Positions 18,229 through 26,834 of a DNA stretch of 64,000 nucleotides are shown here, piece by piece. Within the stretch, counting starts at the first letter, position 1. The number at the start of each line of letters is the position of its first letter. Origin of the DNA: Chryseosolibacter sp964532595 (GTDB lineage: Bacteria > Bacteroidota > Bacteroidia > Cytophagales > Cyclobacteriaceae); the NCBI GenBank assembly GCA_964532595.1, contig CAZHIQ010000012.1, positions 26,125 to 90,124 on the forward strand. The letters run 5' to 3'. Under the pieces are notes generated by a model. That model did no database searches. It was not told the DNA's origin and saw nothing but the letters and a program-made list of their open reading frames with translations. The translations under genes were made by a program, and so were the position numbers.

Positions 18229-18483
18229 ATGAAGAAAGATATCCATCCGGAATACAGAGAAGTCGTTTTCTGGGACCAATCCAGCGATTTCAAGTTTTTG
18301 ACCCGCTCTACGCAGGACACGAAAGAAACTATTAAGTGGGAAGACGGTAAAGAATATCCGGTGATTAAGCTGGAGGTTAGCTCCGCATCTCACCCGTTTT
18401 ATACCGGCAAGAAACTGTTTGTTGATACGGCCGGACGCGTTGAGAAGTTCCGCAACAAGTATCAGAAGAAGGACAAAGCCTGA
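18229..18483 (+). CDS. rpmE2: 50S ribosomal protein L31, type B
   Basis: An 84-residue ribosomal protein of the type B (YkgM-like) class. The start MKKDIHPEYREVVFWDQSSD and the block SSASHPFYTGKKLFVDTAGR are diagnostic. The zinc-binding Cys motifs of the type A form are absent, so ribosomes using it do not need zinc at this site. ATG 18229 was chosen over an earlier in-frame ATG at 18187, which lies inside the promoter. The gene is closed by its own terminator and precedes the alternative glmU, an arrangement I recall as common in Bacteroidota. Confidence 0.97.
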   Translation: MKKDIHPEYREVVFWDQSSDFKFLTRSTQDTKETIKWEDGKEYPVIKLEVSSASHPFYTGKKLFVDTAGRVEKFRNKYQKKDKA

Positions 18484-18506
18484 TAGTCTTCAAAATACCA
18501 TAAAAT

Positions 18507-18532
18507 AAGGTCTTCCTGTGAAGACCTTTTTT
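18507..18532 (+). terminator. Intrinsic terminator after rpmE2
   Basis: A perfect 9-bp stem (AAGGTCTTC/GAAGACCTT) closes on the four-base loop CTGT and is followed by a T-rich run. It separates the short rpmE2 transcript from the glmU-like operon that begins 62 bases later. Confidence 0.9.
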
Positions 18533-18593
18533 ATTTTTGGGACGTCAGGAAGTGACACATCACGCATAGAAAACAGGAACCCTCTAACTGCGC

Positions 18594-19784
18594 ATGAATC
18601 TAATTCTCTTTGATGACCCGGTTATCCGGATTAACCTTCTTCCCTTTACCTATACCCGCCCCGTTGCCGGTATTCGGGTGGGAATTCTGACCCTTACTGA
18701 AAAATGGGAGCGTTGGTTGAAGACAACGCCCACCTTTCAAACCGCGGCTTACCTCGAGGGAAAATTTCCCAAGGCGCCGTCTGCCGAAGGTGCGTTACTC
18801 GTCAACGGTGCGGTTTGTCCGGACGAGGCACTTGTCCGATCCATTGAAGACCTTCATGAGGGTTATTTCCTCGTCAAAGATCAACTCTTAATCGCCGCGC
18901 GGGCTCCGCAGGGTGAGATGAATGACCGCAATACGGTTTCCTACTCGGGAAATCTGACCCTCATCGATCGGCCCTGGAAAATTTTCAGCGAGAACGGTGC
19001 GCAGATCAGGGCCGATTTCAAACTCGTTACGGCCGGACGAAATTCGGCTGGAATTTCCGATCCTTACACCCGCGTATATGGACCTGAGAATGTTTTCGTC
19101 GAGGAAGGTGTTGTTATCAGAGCCGCAATCATAAATGCTGAAAACGGTCCGGTTTTTCTGGGCCGCAATAGCATGGTCGACGAAGGGGCAATCATACGGG
19201 GTCCGTTTTCGCTGGGAGCGGAGGGTCACGTAGGAATGGGAGCAAAAATGCGCAACGATACTTCTATCGGTCCCGGATGTCGCGTAGGCGGCGAAGTCAG
19301 CAACTCAGTGATGTTTGCAAACAGTAACAAAGCACACGATGGTTACCTCGGCTGTTCCGTTATCGGTGAGTGGTGTAATCTGGGCGCTGACACCAATACA
19401 TCGAACCTGAAAAACACGTTCGCCGAGGTCAAACTTTGGAACCATGCAGAAAACCGCTTTTTGGGAACCGGGCTGCAGTTCTGCGGGCTGATGATGGGTG
19501 ATCACAGCAAATGCTCCATCAATACGATGTTTAATACCGGATCGGTTGTGGATGTTTGCGCTAACGTCTTCGGAGAAGGTTTTCCCCGAAACTATATTCC
19601 CTCGTTTTCCTGGGGAGGTATGCGTCAGCTATCCACTTATCGGCTCGACAAAGCTCTGGAGACTGCGGCCAGGATGATGGAACGTCGCAAGAAAGTATTC
19701 GACGACACCGAGCGCGGAATTCTGGAACATGTTTTCCATATGACGGCGTTACACAGAAACTGGGAGCATAAACAGACAGTGTAA
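18594..19784 (+). CDS. Alternative bacterial GlmU (UDP-GlcNAc diphosphorylase / GlcN-1-P acetyltransferase)
   Basis: A 396-residue protein matching the Bacteroidota 'alternative GlmU' type. The N-terminal half (about 1-190) begins MNLILFDDPVIRINLLPFTYTRPV and is a divergent nucleotidyltransferase without the usual LAAGxGTRM loop. The C-terminal half (about 195-370) is a left-handed beta-helix of hexapeptide repeats (GPVFLGRNSMVDEGAIIRG, HVGMGAKMRNDTSIGPG), the acetyltransferase fold. In this clade the enzyme supplies UDP-GlcNAc for peptidoglycan and lipid A. It opens a tight operon with holB, hemC, a cyclophilin and an RmlD-like gene. The two-step activity is inferred from family. Confidence 0.82.
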   Translation: MNLILFDDPVIRINLLPFTYTRPVAGIRVGILTLTEKWERWLKTTPTFQTAAYLEGKFPKAPSAEGALLVNGAVCPDEALVRSIEDLHEGYFLVKDQLLIAARAPQGEMNDRNTVSYSGNLTLIDRPWKIFSENGAQIRADFKLVTAGRNSAGISDPYTRVYGPENVFVEEGVVIRAAIINAENGPVFLGRNSMVDEGAIIRGPFSLGAEGHVGMGAKMRNDTSIGPGCRVGGEVSNSVMFANSNKAHDGYLGCSVIGEWCNLGADTNTSNLKNTFAEVKLWNHAENRFLGTGLQFCGLMMGDHSKCSINTMFNTGSVVDVCANVFGEGFPRNYIPSFSWGGMRQLSTYRLDKALETAARMMERRKKVFDDTERGILEHVFHMTALHRNWEHKQTV

Positions 19785-19787
19785 GAA

Positions 19788-20912
19788 ATGAAATTCAGTG
19801 ATATTCCCGGCGTCGCCGAGGTAAAACAGTTGCTGATCGACGCAGTGCGAACGAATCACAACGCCCATGCGCAACTTTTTGCCGGGGCGGCAGGTGCGGT
19901 CAATCTACCCCTCGCATTAGCTTATGCGACCTATCTGCATTGCGAAAATAAAGGCGATGATGCTTGCGGAACGTGTGCAGCATGTGTCAAGAGTGAGAAA
20001 TACATTCACCCTGATACGCACTTCGTCTTTCCGTTAAGCAATGTCAAGAACGAAAAGGACGACGAACGACTGCGGGCAGACATTACAAAATCATGGCGTA
20101 CATTTCTTCACGAACAACCCTTCGGGAATCTCGACGACTGGTGCACGTTCTATGGAGGTGAAGACAAGCTCGCCATTATTTCCAAGGAAGCCAGCAGGGA
20201 GATAGTAAGGACGTTATCGTTGAAACCCTTCGAAAGTGTCAACAAAGTGATGATCATCTGGCTTCCTGAGACAATGCACGTCTCGGCAGCAAACGGTATC
20301 CTGAAGATCCTGGAAGAACCATCCCCCAACACTTTCTTCATTCTGGTCACCAACGCCCCTGACCAGCTCATGCCTACTATCTTGTCACGAACGCAGATGG
20401 TAACGATACCTCTGCTTCACGACGATGATATCCGTCATCATCTGGTCGACAAGCTCGGGGTTGCGTCCCAGGATGCCGAACGCATCGTCCAGCTTGCGGA
20501 TGGCGATATCAACCGCGCCATACGTCTTATCGGACAATCGCAAGATACCCACGCAAGCTTCTTCGCTGAATGGATGCGTGCATGTTTCGGCCATCGATAT
20601 GGCACGCTCGTCACAATGGCTGATCAATATCACGCGCTCGACAAAATCAATCAGCGGAACGTCATCTCCTATAGCCTCAACCTTATGCGCGAAGCACTGT
20701 TGACCACCGGAGGGGCACACGCTATCAACCGGACGCGCGGCGAGGAACGTGACTTCATTGAAAAATTCAGCCAGCAACTCGATCTCGAAAAAATTGAAAA
20801 ATCTGTACAACTACTCAACGACGCCGGCTACCATCTGGAAAGGAACGGAAGTCCCAAAATGATATTTCTTGACCTATCCTTGCAAATAGCCAAGACTCTC
20901 CGGGCGGTATAA
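19788..20912 (+). CDS. holB: DNA polymerase III, delta' subunit
   Basis: A 374-residue clamp-loader subunit. The N-terminal AAA+ domain has a degenerate Walker A region (AGAAGAVNLPLALAYA, without Lys), as expected for delta', followed by the zinc module C-x8-C-x2-C-x2-C (CENKGDDACGTCAACVK). The segment ILKILEEPSPNTFFILVTN and the arginine-finger motif TILSRTQ (SRC-like) are both present. It helps load the sliding clamp with the tau/gamma and delta subunits. It starts three bases after the glmU-like gene, so translation is probably coupled. Confidence 0.92.
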   Translation: MKFSDIPGVAEVKQLLIDAVRTNHNAHAQLFAGAAGAVNLPLALAYATYLHCENKGDDACGTCAACVKSEKYIHPDTHFVFPLSNVKNEKDDERLRADITKSWRTFLHEQPFGNLDDWCTFYGGEDKLAIISKEASREIVRTLSLKPFESVNKVMIIWLPETMHVSAANGILKILEEPSPNTFFILVTNAPDQLMPTILSRTQMVTIPLLHDDDIRHHLVDKLGVASQDAERIVQLADGDINRAIRLIGQSQDTHASFFAEWMRACFGHRYGTLVTMADQYHALDKINQRNVISYSLNLMREALLTTGGAHAINRTRGEERDFIEKFSQQLDLEKIEKSVQLLNDAGYHLERNGSPKMIFLDLSLQIAKTLRAV

Positions 20913-20932
20913 CGTTGTACATTGAACCTCTG

Positions 20933-21871
20933 ATGATGAATAAGTTGATTCGTATAGGAACCCGCGGAAGCCGCCTTGCCTTGTGGCAAGCCAATCATGT
21001 GGCCGACCTTATCAGGCCTTCGGGATTTGAGACTGAGATTGTCCCCATCGAAACGAAGGGGGACCGAATGCTGGATGTCACCATTTCAAAAATCGGAAGC
21101 AAAGGCGTCTTCACAGAAGAGATTGAAGAACGACTCCTCGATGGAAGCATCGACATCGCAGTGCACAGCGCAAAAGATGTCGCATCAACCATCCCCGACG
21201 AACTTGAGCTGATCGCGTTTACTGAACGGGAAGTCGTCAACGATATTATCCTGAGTTTTGACCCTGAATTCCGGCTCGACCGCGAAGGAGTTATCCTGGG
21301 AACTTCTTCTAATCGCCGAATAGCGTTCGTCAATCATTTCTACCCGCATATCAAGACAGTACCGGTCCGGGGCAACCTGCAGACTCGCCTCTCACGGATG
21401 GAAGCCGGAACTTGCCATGCGCTTCTGCTTGCGTACGCTGGCGTCCACCGAATGGGATATGACCACTTGATCACCGAACGGCTCGACACAAGCTACTTTG
21501 TCCCGCCGGTCGGACAGGGAAGTATTGCTGTTGAAATTCACAAAAAACTTTCGTTCGAGAAAAAGGAAGTCCTGCAGCAGTGGGTGAACCACGTACCTAC
21601 CGAATTCTGTCTGAGAACGGAACGCGCCTTCCTAAAAACGCTCGAGGGGGGGTGTAGCATCCCTTCGTTCGGCTATGCATCGCTCGACGGAAACATCGTC
21701 ACGCTCAAAGCAGGAATCATTTCCCTCGACGGTCAGGAAGTTATCAAGATCAAGCGCTCGGCGTCTGCTGTGGATGGTCCCGAACTGGGCAAAGCTATCG
21801 CCAATGAAGTGCTTGCCAAGGGCGGTGATCGCATCCTTCATGAGATTCGCAGAAAAATGAGCGGACAGTAA
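20933..21871 (+). CDS. hemC: Hydroxymethylbilane synthase (porphobilinogen deaminase)
   Basis: A 312-residue enzyme that joins four porphobilinogen units into hydroxymethylbilane for heme and other tetrapyrroles. Seen: IRIGTRGSRLALWQA, HSAKDV with catalytic Asp82, GTSSNRR, VRGNLQTRL, PPVGQGSIAVE, and LEGGCSIP with Cys241, the dipyrromethane cofactor attachment site. ATG at 20933 (or 20936) is preferred to the in-frame TTG at 20915. It lies in the glmU-holB operon rather than with other heme genes, so regulation is probably constitutive. Confidence 0.96.
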   Translation: MMNKLIRIGTRGSRLALWQANHVADLIRPSGFETEIVPIETKGDRMLDVTISKIGSKGVFTEEIEERLLDGSIDIAVHSAKDVASTIPDELELIAFTEREVVNDIILSFDPEFRLDREGVILGTSSNRRIAFVNHFYPHIKTVPVRGNLQTRLSRMEAGTCHALLLAYAGVHRMGYDHLITERLDTSYFVPPVGQGSIAVEIHKKLSFEKKEVLQQWVNHVPTEFCLRTERAFLKTLEGGCSIPSFGYASLDGNIVTLKAGIISLDGQEVIKIKRSASAVDGPELGKAIANEVLAKGGDRILHEIRRKMSGQ

Positions 21872-21898
21872 TAACACAGTTGTTAAACCCCTTCTTCG

Positions 21899-22753
21899 AT
21901 GAATAAGACTTTTCTTCTGGTGCTGGCGTGCTTCTCGTTAATGATTACGGGATGTGCACAGAATGACTATGTGGTTACAATAAAGACGAAGTACGGTGAC
22001 ATGGTGGCGATTCTTTACGATGAGACGCCGAAGCACAAAGAGAACTTCATTAAACTCGCCAGTGAAGGCTATTACGACAGCTTGTTGTTTCACAGGGTCA
22101 TTCAGGGATTCATGATTCAGGGAGGTGACCCCGATTCCCGGAAGGCAAGTGCCGGCCAACCGCTGGGCAATGGAGGTCCCGGCTACACGATTCCGCCCGA
22201 GTTCAATGCAAAGCTCTTCCACGAACGGGGTGCTCTCGCCGCAGCAAGACTCGGCGACGCAATGAACCCCAAGAAAGAATCCAGTGGAAGCCAATTCTAC
22301 ATCGTCCAGGGACGTCTCCACACCCGGGAACAGTTGTTGATAGATCAGCAGAAGTATGGACAGGCGTTGCAGCGTTTTTTCCAGAACGCCGACAACAAAG
22401 TTTATTTCGACTCGGTAAACGCCTTTTTCCAGGCACGCGACGAACAAGGATATAATGCCTTTATGCAACGCCTCCGTCCCGTTGTCGAGGAACAGCTTGG
22501 CATTTCTGTGGAACGTGAAGTGGATCCCCGCGCTGTGGAAGTATATACCACTGTGGGGGGCACGCCGCAACTCGATGGCGAGTACACCGTTTTTGGGAAG
22601 GTCATCGCCGGACTGGAAGTAATTGATGAAATTGCCTCGCAGCCTCGCGGACCGGCCGACCGACCTGTGGAAGACGTGCGTATGACGGTTGTCGTCGAAA
22701 AAATGTCGAGAAAAGCAATTGAAAAAAAGTACGGATACCAATACCCGAACTGA
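21899..22753 (+). CDS. Lipoprotein cyclophilin-type peptidyl-prolyl isomerase
   Basis: A 284-residue prolyl isomerase exported as a lipoprotein: the signal ends in the lipobox ITGC (Cys19). The cyclophilin core is recognised by GDMVAILYDETPKHKENFIKL, the catalytic HRVIQGFMIQGGDP, and KKESSGSQFYIVQG. The core is interrupted by about 85 mostly helical, charged residues (about 145-225) before the last strand YTVFGKVIAGLEVIDEIA. It probably assists folding of envelope proteins in the periplasm. Its stop overlaps the start of the next gene by one base (TGATG). Confidence 0.9.
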   Translation: MNKTFLLVLACFSLMITGCAQNDYVVTIKTKYGDMVAILYDETPKHKENFIKLASEGYYDSLLFHRVIQGFMIQGGDPDSRKASAGQPLGNGGPGYTIPPEFNAKLFHERGALAAARLGDAMNPKKESSGSQFYIVQGRLHTREQLLIDQQKYGQALQRFFQNADNKVYFDSVNAFFQARDEQGYNAFMQRLRPVVEEQLGISVEREVDPRAVEVYTTVGGTPQLDGEYTVFGKVIAGLEVIDEIASQPRGPADRPVEDVRMTVVVEKMSRKAIEKKYGYQYPN

Positions 22754-23670
22754 TGCGAATACTAGTGACCGGTGCTAATGGCCTGTTGGGACAAAAAATC
22801 ATCCTGCAGTTGCACGACACGCCCGACGTGGAAGTTATCGCCACCGCGCGCCGCCCTGCTGCCATTAAACCAGCCAACAGCGAATACCACACAATGGACA
22901 TCACGGATCGTCAGCATGTGGAAAACGTTCTGCGAATGACCATGCCCGACGTCGTTATCCATACCGCAGCCATGACGCAAGTCGACGACTGTGAACTACA
23001 ACGGGAAGACTGTTGGAAAACCAACGTAGAGGCCGTCAGTCATATCGTGGATGCCTGCAAAGCCCTGAACGTACATCTTATACATCTCTCGACCGACTTT
23101 GTCTTTGACGGCGAAAATGGTCCGCTCGACGAAGAGGCAAAGCCGAACCCGGTCAACTATTACGGTGAAAGCAAACTCGCTGCTGAGAATCTGATACAGC
23201 AAAGCGGAATTTCATGGACGATCATTCGCACAGTGCTCGTCTATGGTGTCAACAGTGACATGAGCCGATCAAACATTGTCCTCTGGGTCAAGAATAACCT
23301 CGAGCAAAACAAGACAATCCATGTTGTCAACGATCAATGGAGAACACCCACGCTCGCCGAAGACCTGGCGCGAGGCTGCTGCCTGGCCGCACTAAAAAAG
23401 GCCCGCGGTATCTACAATATATCGGGTAAAGACTTCCTTTCGCCTTACGACATCGCCATTAAGACAGCGGAGTTCTTTAAGCTTGACAAATCACTTATCA
23501 AGCCTACTGACTCAGCCCGATTTACGCAGCCAGCAAAGCGTCCGCCACGTACGGGATTCATTATTGAAAAAGCGCGGAAAGAATTGGGCTACGAACCTCA
23601 CTCGTTCGAAGAAGGGCTCTCGATCCTTGCCCGTCAGATTGGTCACGTCACACTCGACGCAGGAGGGTAA
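22753..23670 (+). CDS. RmlD-like NAD(P)-dependent sugar-nucleotide reductase
   Basis: A 305-residue extended short-chain dehydrogenase. The Rossmann motif TGANGLLGQ (7-15), the THAAMTQVDDCE-like region, STDFVFDGENGP, and the catalytic YYGESKLAAE (YxxxK) all match the dTDP-4-dehydrorhamnose reductase family. No other rhamnose genes are nearby, so the natural substrate may be a different nucleotide sugar. It is the last gene of the glmU-holB-hemC operon and is translationally coupled to the cyclophilin gene. Confidence 0.85.
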   Translation: MRILVTGANGLLGQKIILQLHDTPDVEVIATARRPAAIKPANSEYHTMDITDRQHVENVLRMTMPDVVIHTAAMTQVDDCELQREDCWKTNVEAVSHIVDACKALNVHLIHLSTDFVFDGENGPLDEEAKPNPVNYYGESKLAAENLIQQSGISWTIIRTVLVYGVNSDMSRSNIVLWVKNNLEQNKTIHVVNDQWRTPTLAEDLARGCCLAALKKARGIYNISGKDFLSPYDIAIKTAEFFKLDKSLIKPTDSARFTQPAKRPPRTGFIIEKARKELGYEPHSFEEGLSILARQIGHVTLDAGG

Positions 23671-23672
23671 CC

Positions 23673-25109
23673 TCAGAGTCCTTCGCTGTTATCCGTTTGG
23701 GCTCGTCGTCCCCGAACAAGATAGTAAATAGGAATTCCCATTGACGCAATAATCAGTCCCGGCCACGTGAACGTCGGTTTGTAGATCACGAGCAGCACGC
23801 AAAAGCTTAGCCCCATCACCACATAGAGGGCAGGGAGAACAGGATAAGCAAAAGCTCTGTAGGGACGATGCGCATCCGGGCGTTTCACCCGCAAGACGAA
23901 AATCCCGGCAATGGTCAGCGTATAGAATATCACTACGACCAGCGAAATCATATCCAGCAAATTTCCGTATTCACCACTGAGACACAGCACCGACGCGACC
24001 AGACATTGCGCCCAGAGCGCCCAGGCCGGCACCGCGTTACGGTTGAGGTTGCCCGCCTGACGAAAGAAGAGGCCATCTTTAGCCATAGTGTAATACACGC
24101 GGGCTCCTGCGAGAATAAGGCCATTGTTGCATCCAAACGTTGAGACCATAATGAGCACGGCAATAAGCTGCATCCCAGGGTTGCCAAATATCTTGTCGGC
24201 AGCACTGACACCCAGGCGATCGGCAGTCGGAAATGCAATCTCATCCAGCGGAAGCACGTGCAGATACATCGCGTTCGTAAGCATGTAAAGCACCGTAACC
24301 ATCAATGTCCCGAGGAAAAGACTCAAGCCGATGTTGCGCTGAGGATTCTTAATCTCACCGGCGATGAACGTTACATTATTCCACGCATCACTACTGAAGA
24401 GTGAACCCGTCATCGCAGCGGCTATCGCACCTAATAAGGTAACGCCACTAATCGCCGTCCATCCCGTCGGCTCGCGTCCTGCTGTGCCCAGGTCCTGCAT
24501 AGCGCGGAAACCGGTCTGCCAGTTCTCCGACCAATGACTCTCGCTGACAAAGACGAAGCCGCACACCATGAGACCGACCAGCGCGAGCACTTTCGATACG
24601 GTAAATGTAGTTTGTATGATTTTTCCTTCCCGAATCCCCCGCGTGTTCACCCAGGTTAGTAAGGCAATCATGAGAATGGATGTGACCTGTGCGCCGGAAA
24701 TGTCGATACCGAGGAAACTCGCCAGGCGATTTTCTTCACCCATGACGGGAAAAATATAGGCAGAGAATCGCGCAAACGCCACCCCTACCGCCGCGATAGT
24801 CGCCGTCTGAATTACGGCGAAGAAACTCCACCCATACACAAAACTAACGAGTGGACTGTACGCCTCTTTAAGATAAACGTACTGCCCGCCTGCGCGGGGA
24901 AACATGCCACTAAGCTCACCATAGGACACGGCGGCAATAATGGTCATGAATCCGGTGATTCCCCACACAGCGAGCAGCCAGCCAGCGCTGCCGACATTGC
25001 GAACAATGTCGGCGCTGACGATAAATATTCCCGAGCCTATCATCGAGCCCGCTACCACCATGGTAGCATCCCATAGACTCAATACCGGTTTGAACTTCCG
25101 CTCAGTCAT
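23673..25109 (-). CDS. APC-family amino acid permease
   Basis: A 478-residue transporter with about twelve hydrophobic helices. The N-terminal segment LWDATMVVAGSMIGSGIFIV carries the GSGIF motif of helix 1, which binds the amino acid carboxylate, and the YLKEAYSPLVSFVYGW region is typical of the LAT-like/ serine-threonine exchanger branch. Substrate is probably a neutral amino acid but cannot be fixed. The gene follows pafA by 16 bases on the same strand and converges with the RmlD-like gene. Confidence 0.88.
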   Translation of the reverse strand: MTERKFKPVLSLWDATMVVAGSMIGSGIFIVSADIVRNVGSAGWLLAVWGITGFMTIIAAVSYGELSGMFPRAGGQYVYLKEAYSPLVSFVYGWSFFAVIQTATIAAVGVAFARFSAYIFPVMGEENRLASFLGIDISGAQVTSILMIALLTWVNTRGIREGKIIQTTFTVSKVLALVGLMVCGFVFVSESHWSENWQTGFRAMQDLGTAGREPTGWTAISGVTLLGAIAAAMTGSLFSSDAWNNVTFIAGEIKNPQRNIGLSLFLGTLMVTVLYMLTNAMYLHVLPLDEIAFPTADRLGVSAADKIFGNPGMQLIAVLIMVSTFGCNNGLILAGARVYYTMAKDGLFFRQAGNLNRNAVPAWALWAQCLVASVLCLSGEYGNLLDMISLVVVIFYTLTIAGIFVLRVKRPDAHRPYRAFAYPVLPALYVVMGLSFCVLLVIYKPTFTWPGLIIASMGIPIYYLVRGRRAQTDNSEGL

Positions 25110-25125
25110 CGCTGACCTCTGCCGA

Positions 25126-26775
25126 CTAGTCCTTCAGTGCATCTACTACAGGTTGCCCCGTGCAACCCGACGGAAACTTGATATTCAACAATACAGCAAT
25201 GGTAGGAGCTATGTCGGTAATGCTCTGATATTTGGCCGAGGTCCCCTTGCGTATACCCTTACCGTAGAAAAGGATCGGTACGTGCGTGTCGTAAGTCCAG
25301 GGTGAACCATGCGTTGTACCCGTCTTACTGGTCGACATATACCAGCCGGATTCAGGAACAATCACCACATCACCTCCACGCTTGGCGTGATAACCCCGAG
25401 TAACCATACCTTTCGGGCCACCTTCACTATATTGGCTTTGACGCAAAACATTCTCGGAATAAACCTGGGCTATACCCGGCTGATTCATGAGATAGTTGAC
25501 AGTAAGCTCAGTGGCAATGAGCAACTCAACACCCGATGCTTTGGGATCGTTTTCAAAAGCCTGCTGATTGAAATACACTTGCCCACCACTGAACGCTTCA
25601 ATAATATCTCTGTCAGGGAAGTAGTTCGCCAAATGTTCTTTGAGGCCTTTTGCTATCGCACCTCCATCGATCAAACCACCGGGAAGCCTGTTATCAATTG
25701 AAAATTGAGCATTGTCGGCGACCGCATGATCGGCAGAAAGAAAGACGGTGTAATTTCCCTGGCCGACCTTTGAATCCAACGTTTTGAACAAGTCAGCCAG
25801 ACTTCTGTCCAGTCGGATATACATGTCCTGAATTTCCACTGCATTGGGCCCTACTCCGTGGCCGAGGCCATCCGTAGCCGAGAACGAAATGGTCAGAAAA
25901 TCGGTAATGTCATCCTTTCCCATTTGTTCTCCATCGACGGCAGCCTTGGCAAACTCGACCAGGTGTTCGTTGCTGAAAGGAGTGGTCGACAAAAGTCCGT
26001 AATCGTTGGGCTTCCGCAGCGCCTTCAGATCGTACGGAAACACAGGTTTATCTTTTCCTCCGATGCGAACCTCGTACGGCGTATCATCGGGTCCGCTTTC
26101 CACATACTGTTCAATAGGATAAACCGTCTTCCATTCCTGTGAGAGATACTTTTCCGGAAGGTTGCGCGCGTTAAAGCGTTCCACCCAATCGGGCAATTTC
26201 TCCCGGTAGTAAGTACTCGTGATAAAGCGCCCGGTTTTTCCGTCGTACCAGTATGCACCATCAGCCATATGTCCGGCAGGCAAAACAGCGCCTCTGTCTT
26301 TGACAGACATTCCGATTACTTTAGCGCGCTTTTGCGTCGCCAGCTTCAGTTCGTCTGTAATGGTAGTCACGTTGAGACGCCACGGAGAAACAGTGCCATT
26401 ACCCTCCTTGACTCCGACGGGCGCGAAGCGCGGATCGTTCACACAGTTGACTTCCTTCTTTAGCTCCTTGTCATACCAGGAGTTACCAATGATTCCGTGA
26501 ATTGCAGGAGTCGATCCGGTATACACCGAAGCGTGGCCGGGTCCTGTAACGGTAGGCGCATAGTTGTAGTGTCCATTGCGAACCATGAACCCGTCGTTCA
26601 TAAGACGCTTGAATCCGCCTTCACCAAATTTAGGATAGAACCGGTAAAGGTACTCCTGCCTCATTTGATCTACTATAATTCCCACAACAAGCTTGGGGGG
26701 CTTTTCCTCCATCGAGGGTTGCGCAACAGCGAATGCCGAGCAGAGGAACGCAACCATTAAGAATCTGATTTTCAT
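25126..26775 (-). CDS. pafA: PafA-type alkaline phosphatase
   Basis: A 549-residue exported phosphomonoesterase of the alkaline phosphatase superfamily. The signal peptide ends near FAVAQ. The nucleophile Thr77 lies in APTVTGPGHAS, Asn98 in GIIGNSW, and Lys159 and Arg161 in SVKDRG; these correspond to the four active-site residues known in Elizabethkingia PafA. Zinc ligands lie in SATDGLGHGVGPN and LSADHAVADN. It releases phosphate from organic esters in the periplasm and, unlike PhoA, is known in this family not to require phosphate starvation in all hosts. It is followed closely by a permease gene. Confidence 0.93.
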   Translation of the reverse strand: MKIRFLMVAFLCSAFAVAQPSMEEKPPKLVVGIIVDQMRQEYLYRFYPKFGEGGFKRLMNDGFMVRNGHYNYAPTVTGPGHASVYTGSTPAIHGIIGNSWYDKELKKEVNCVNDPRFAPVGVKEGNGTVSPWRLNVTTITDELKLATQKRAKVIGMSVKDRGAVLPAGHMADGAYWYDGKTGRFITSTYYREKLPDWVERFNARNLPEKYLSQEWKTVYPIEQYVESGPDDTPYEVRIGGKDKPVFPYDLKALRKPNDYGLLSTTPFSNEHLVEFAKAAVDGEQMGKDDITDFLTISFSATDGLGHGVGPNAVEIQDMYIRLDRSLADLFKTLDSKVGQGNYTVFLSADHAVADNAQFSIDNRLPGGLIDGGAIAKGLKEHLANYFPDRDIIEAFSGGQVYFNQQAFENDPKASGVELLIATELTVNYLMNQPGIAQVYSENVLRQSQYSEGGPKGMVTRGYHAKRGGDVVIVPESGWYMSTSKTGTTHGSPWTYDTHVPILFYGKGIRKGTSAKYQSITDIAPTIAVLLNIKFPSGCTGQPVVDALKD

Positions 26776-26834
26776 GCCTTCACAGCGGTTAAATAAATGG
26801 GTAAACTTTTTACAACGGTGTGAGTTAAGACTTT

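Noticed and set aside
21938..22741. 267-codon frame antisense to the cyclophilin gene
   Set aside because: The opposite strand encodes a clear cyclophilin in an operon; the antisense product is not gene-like.
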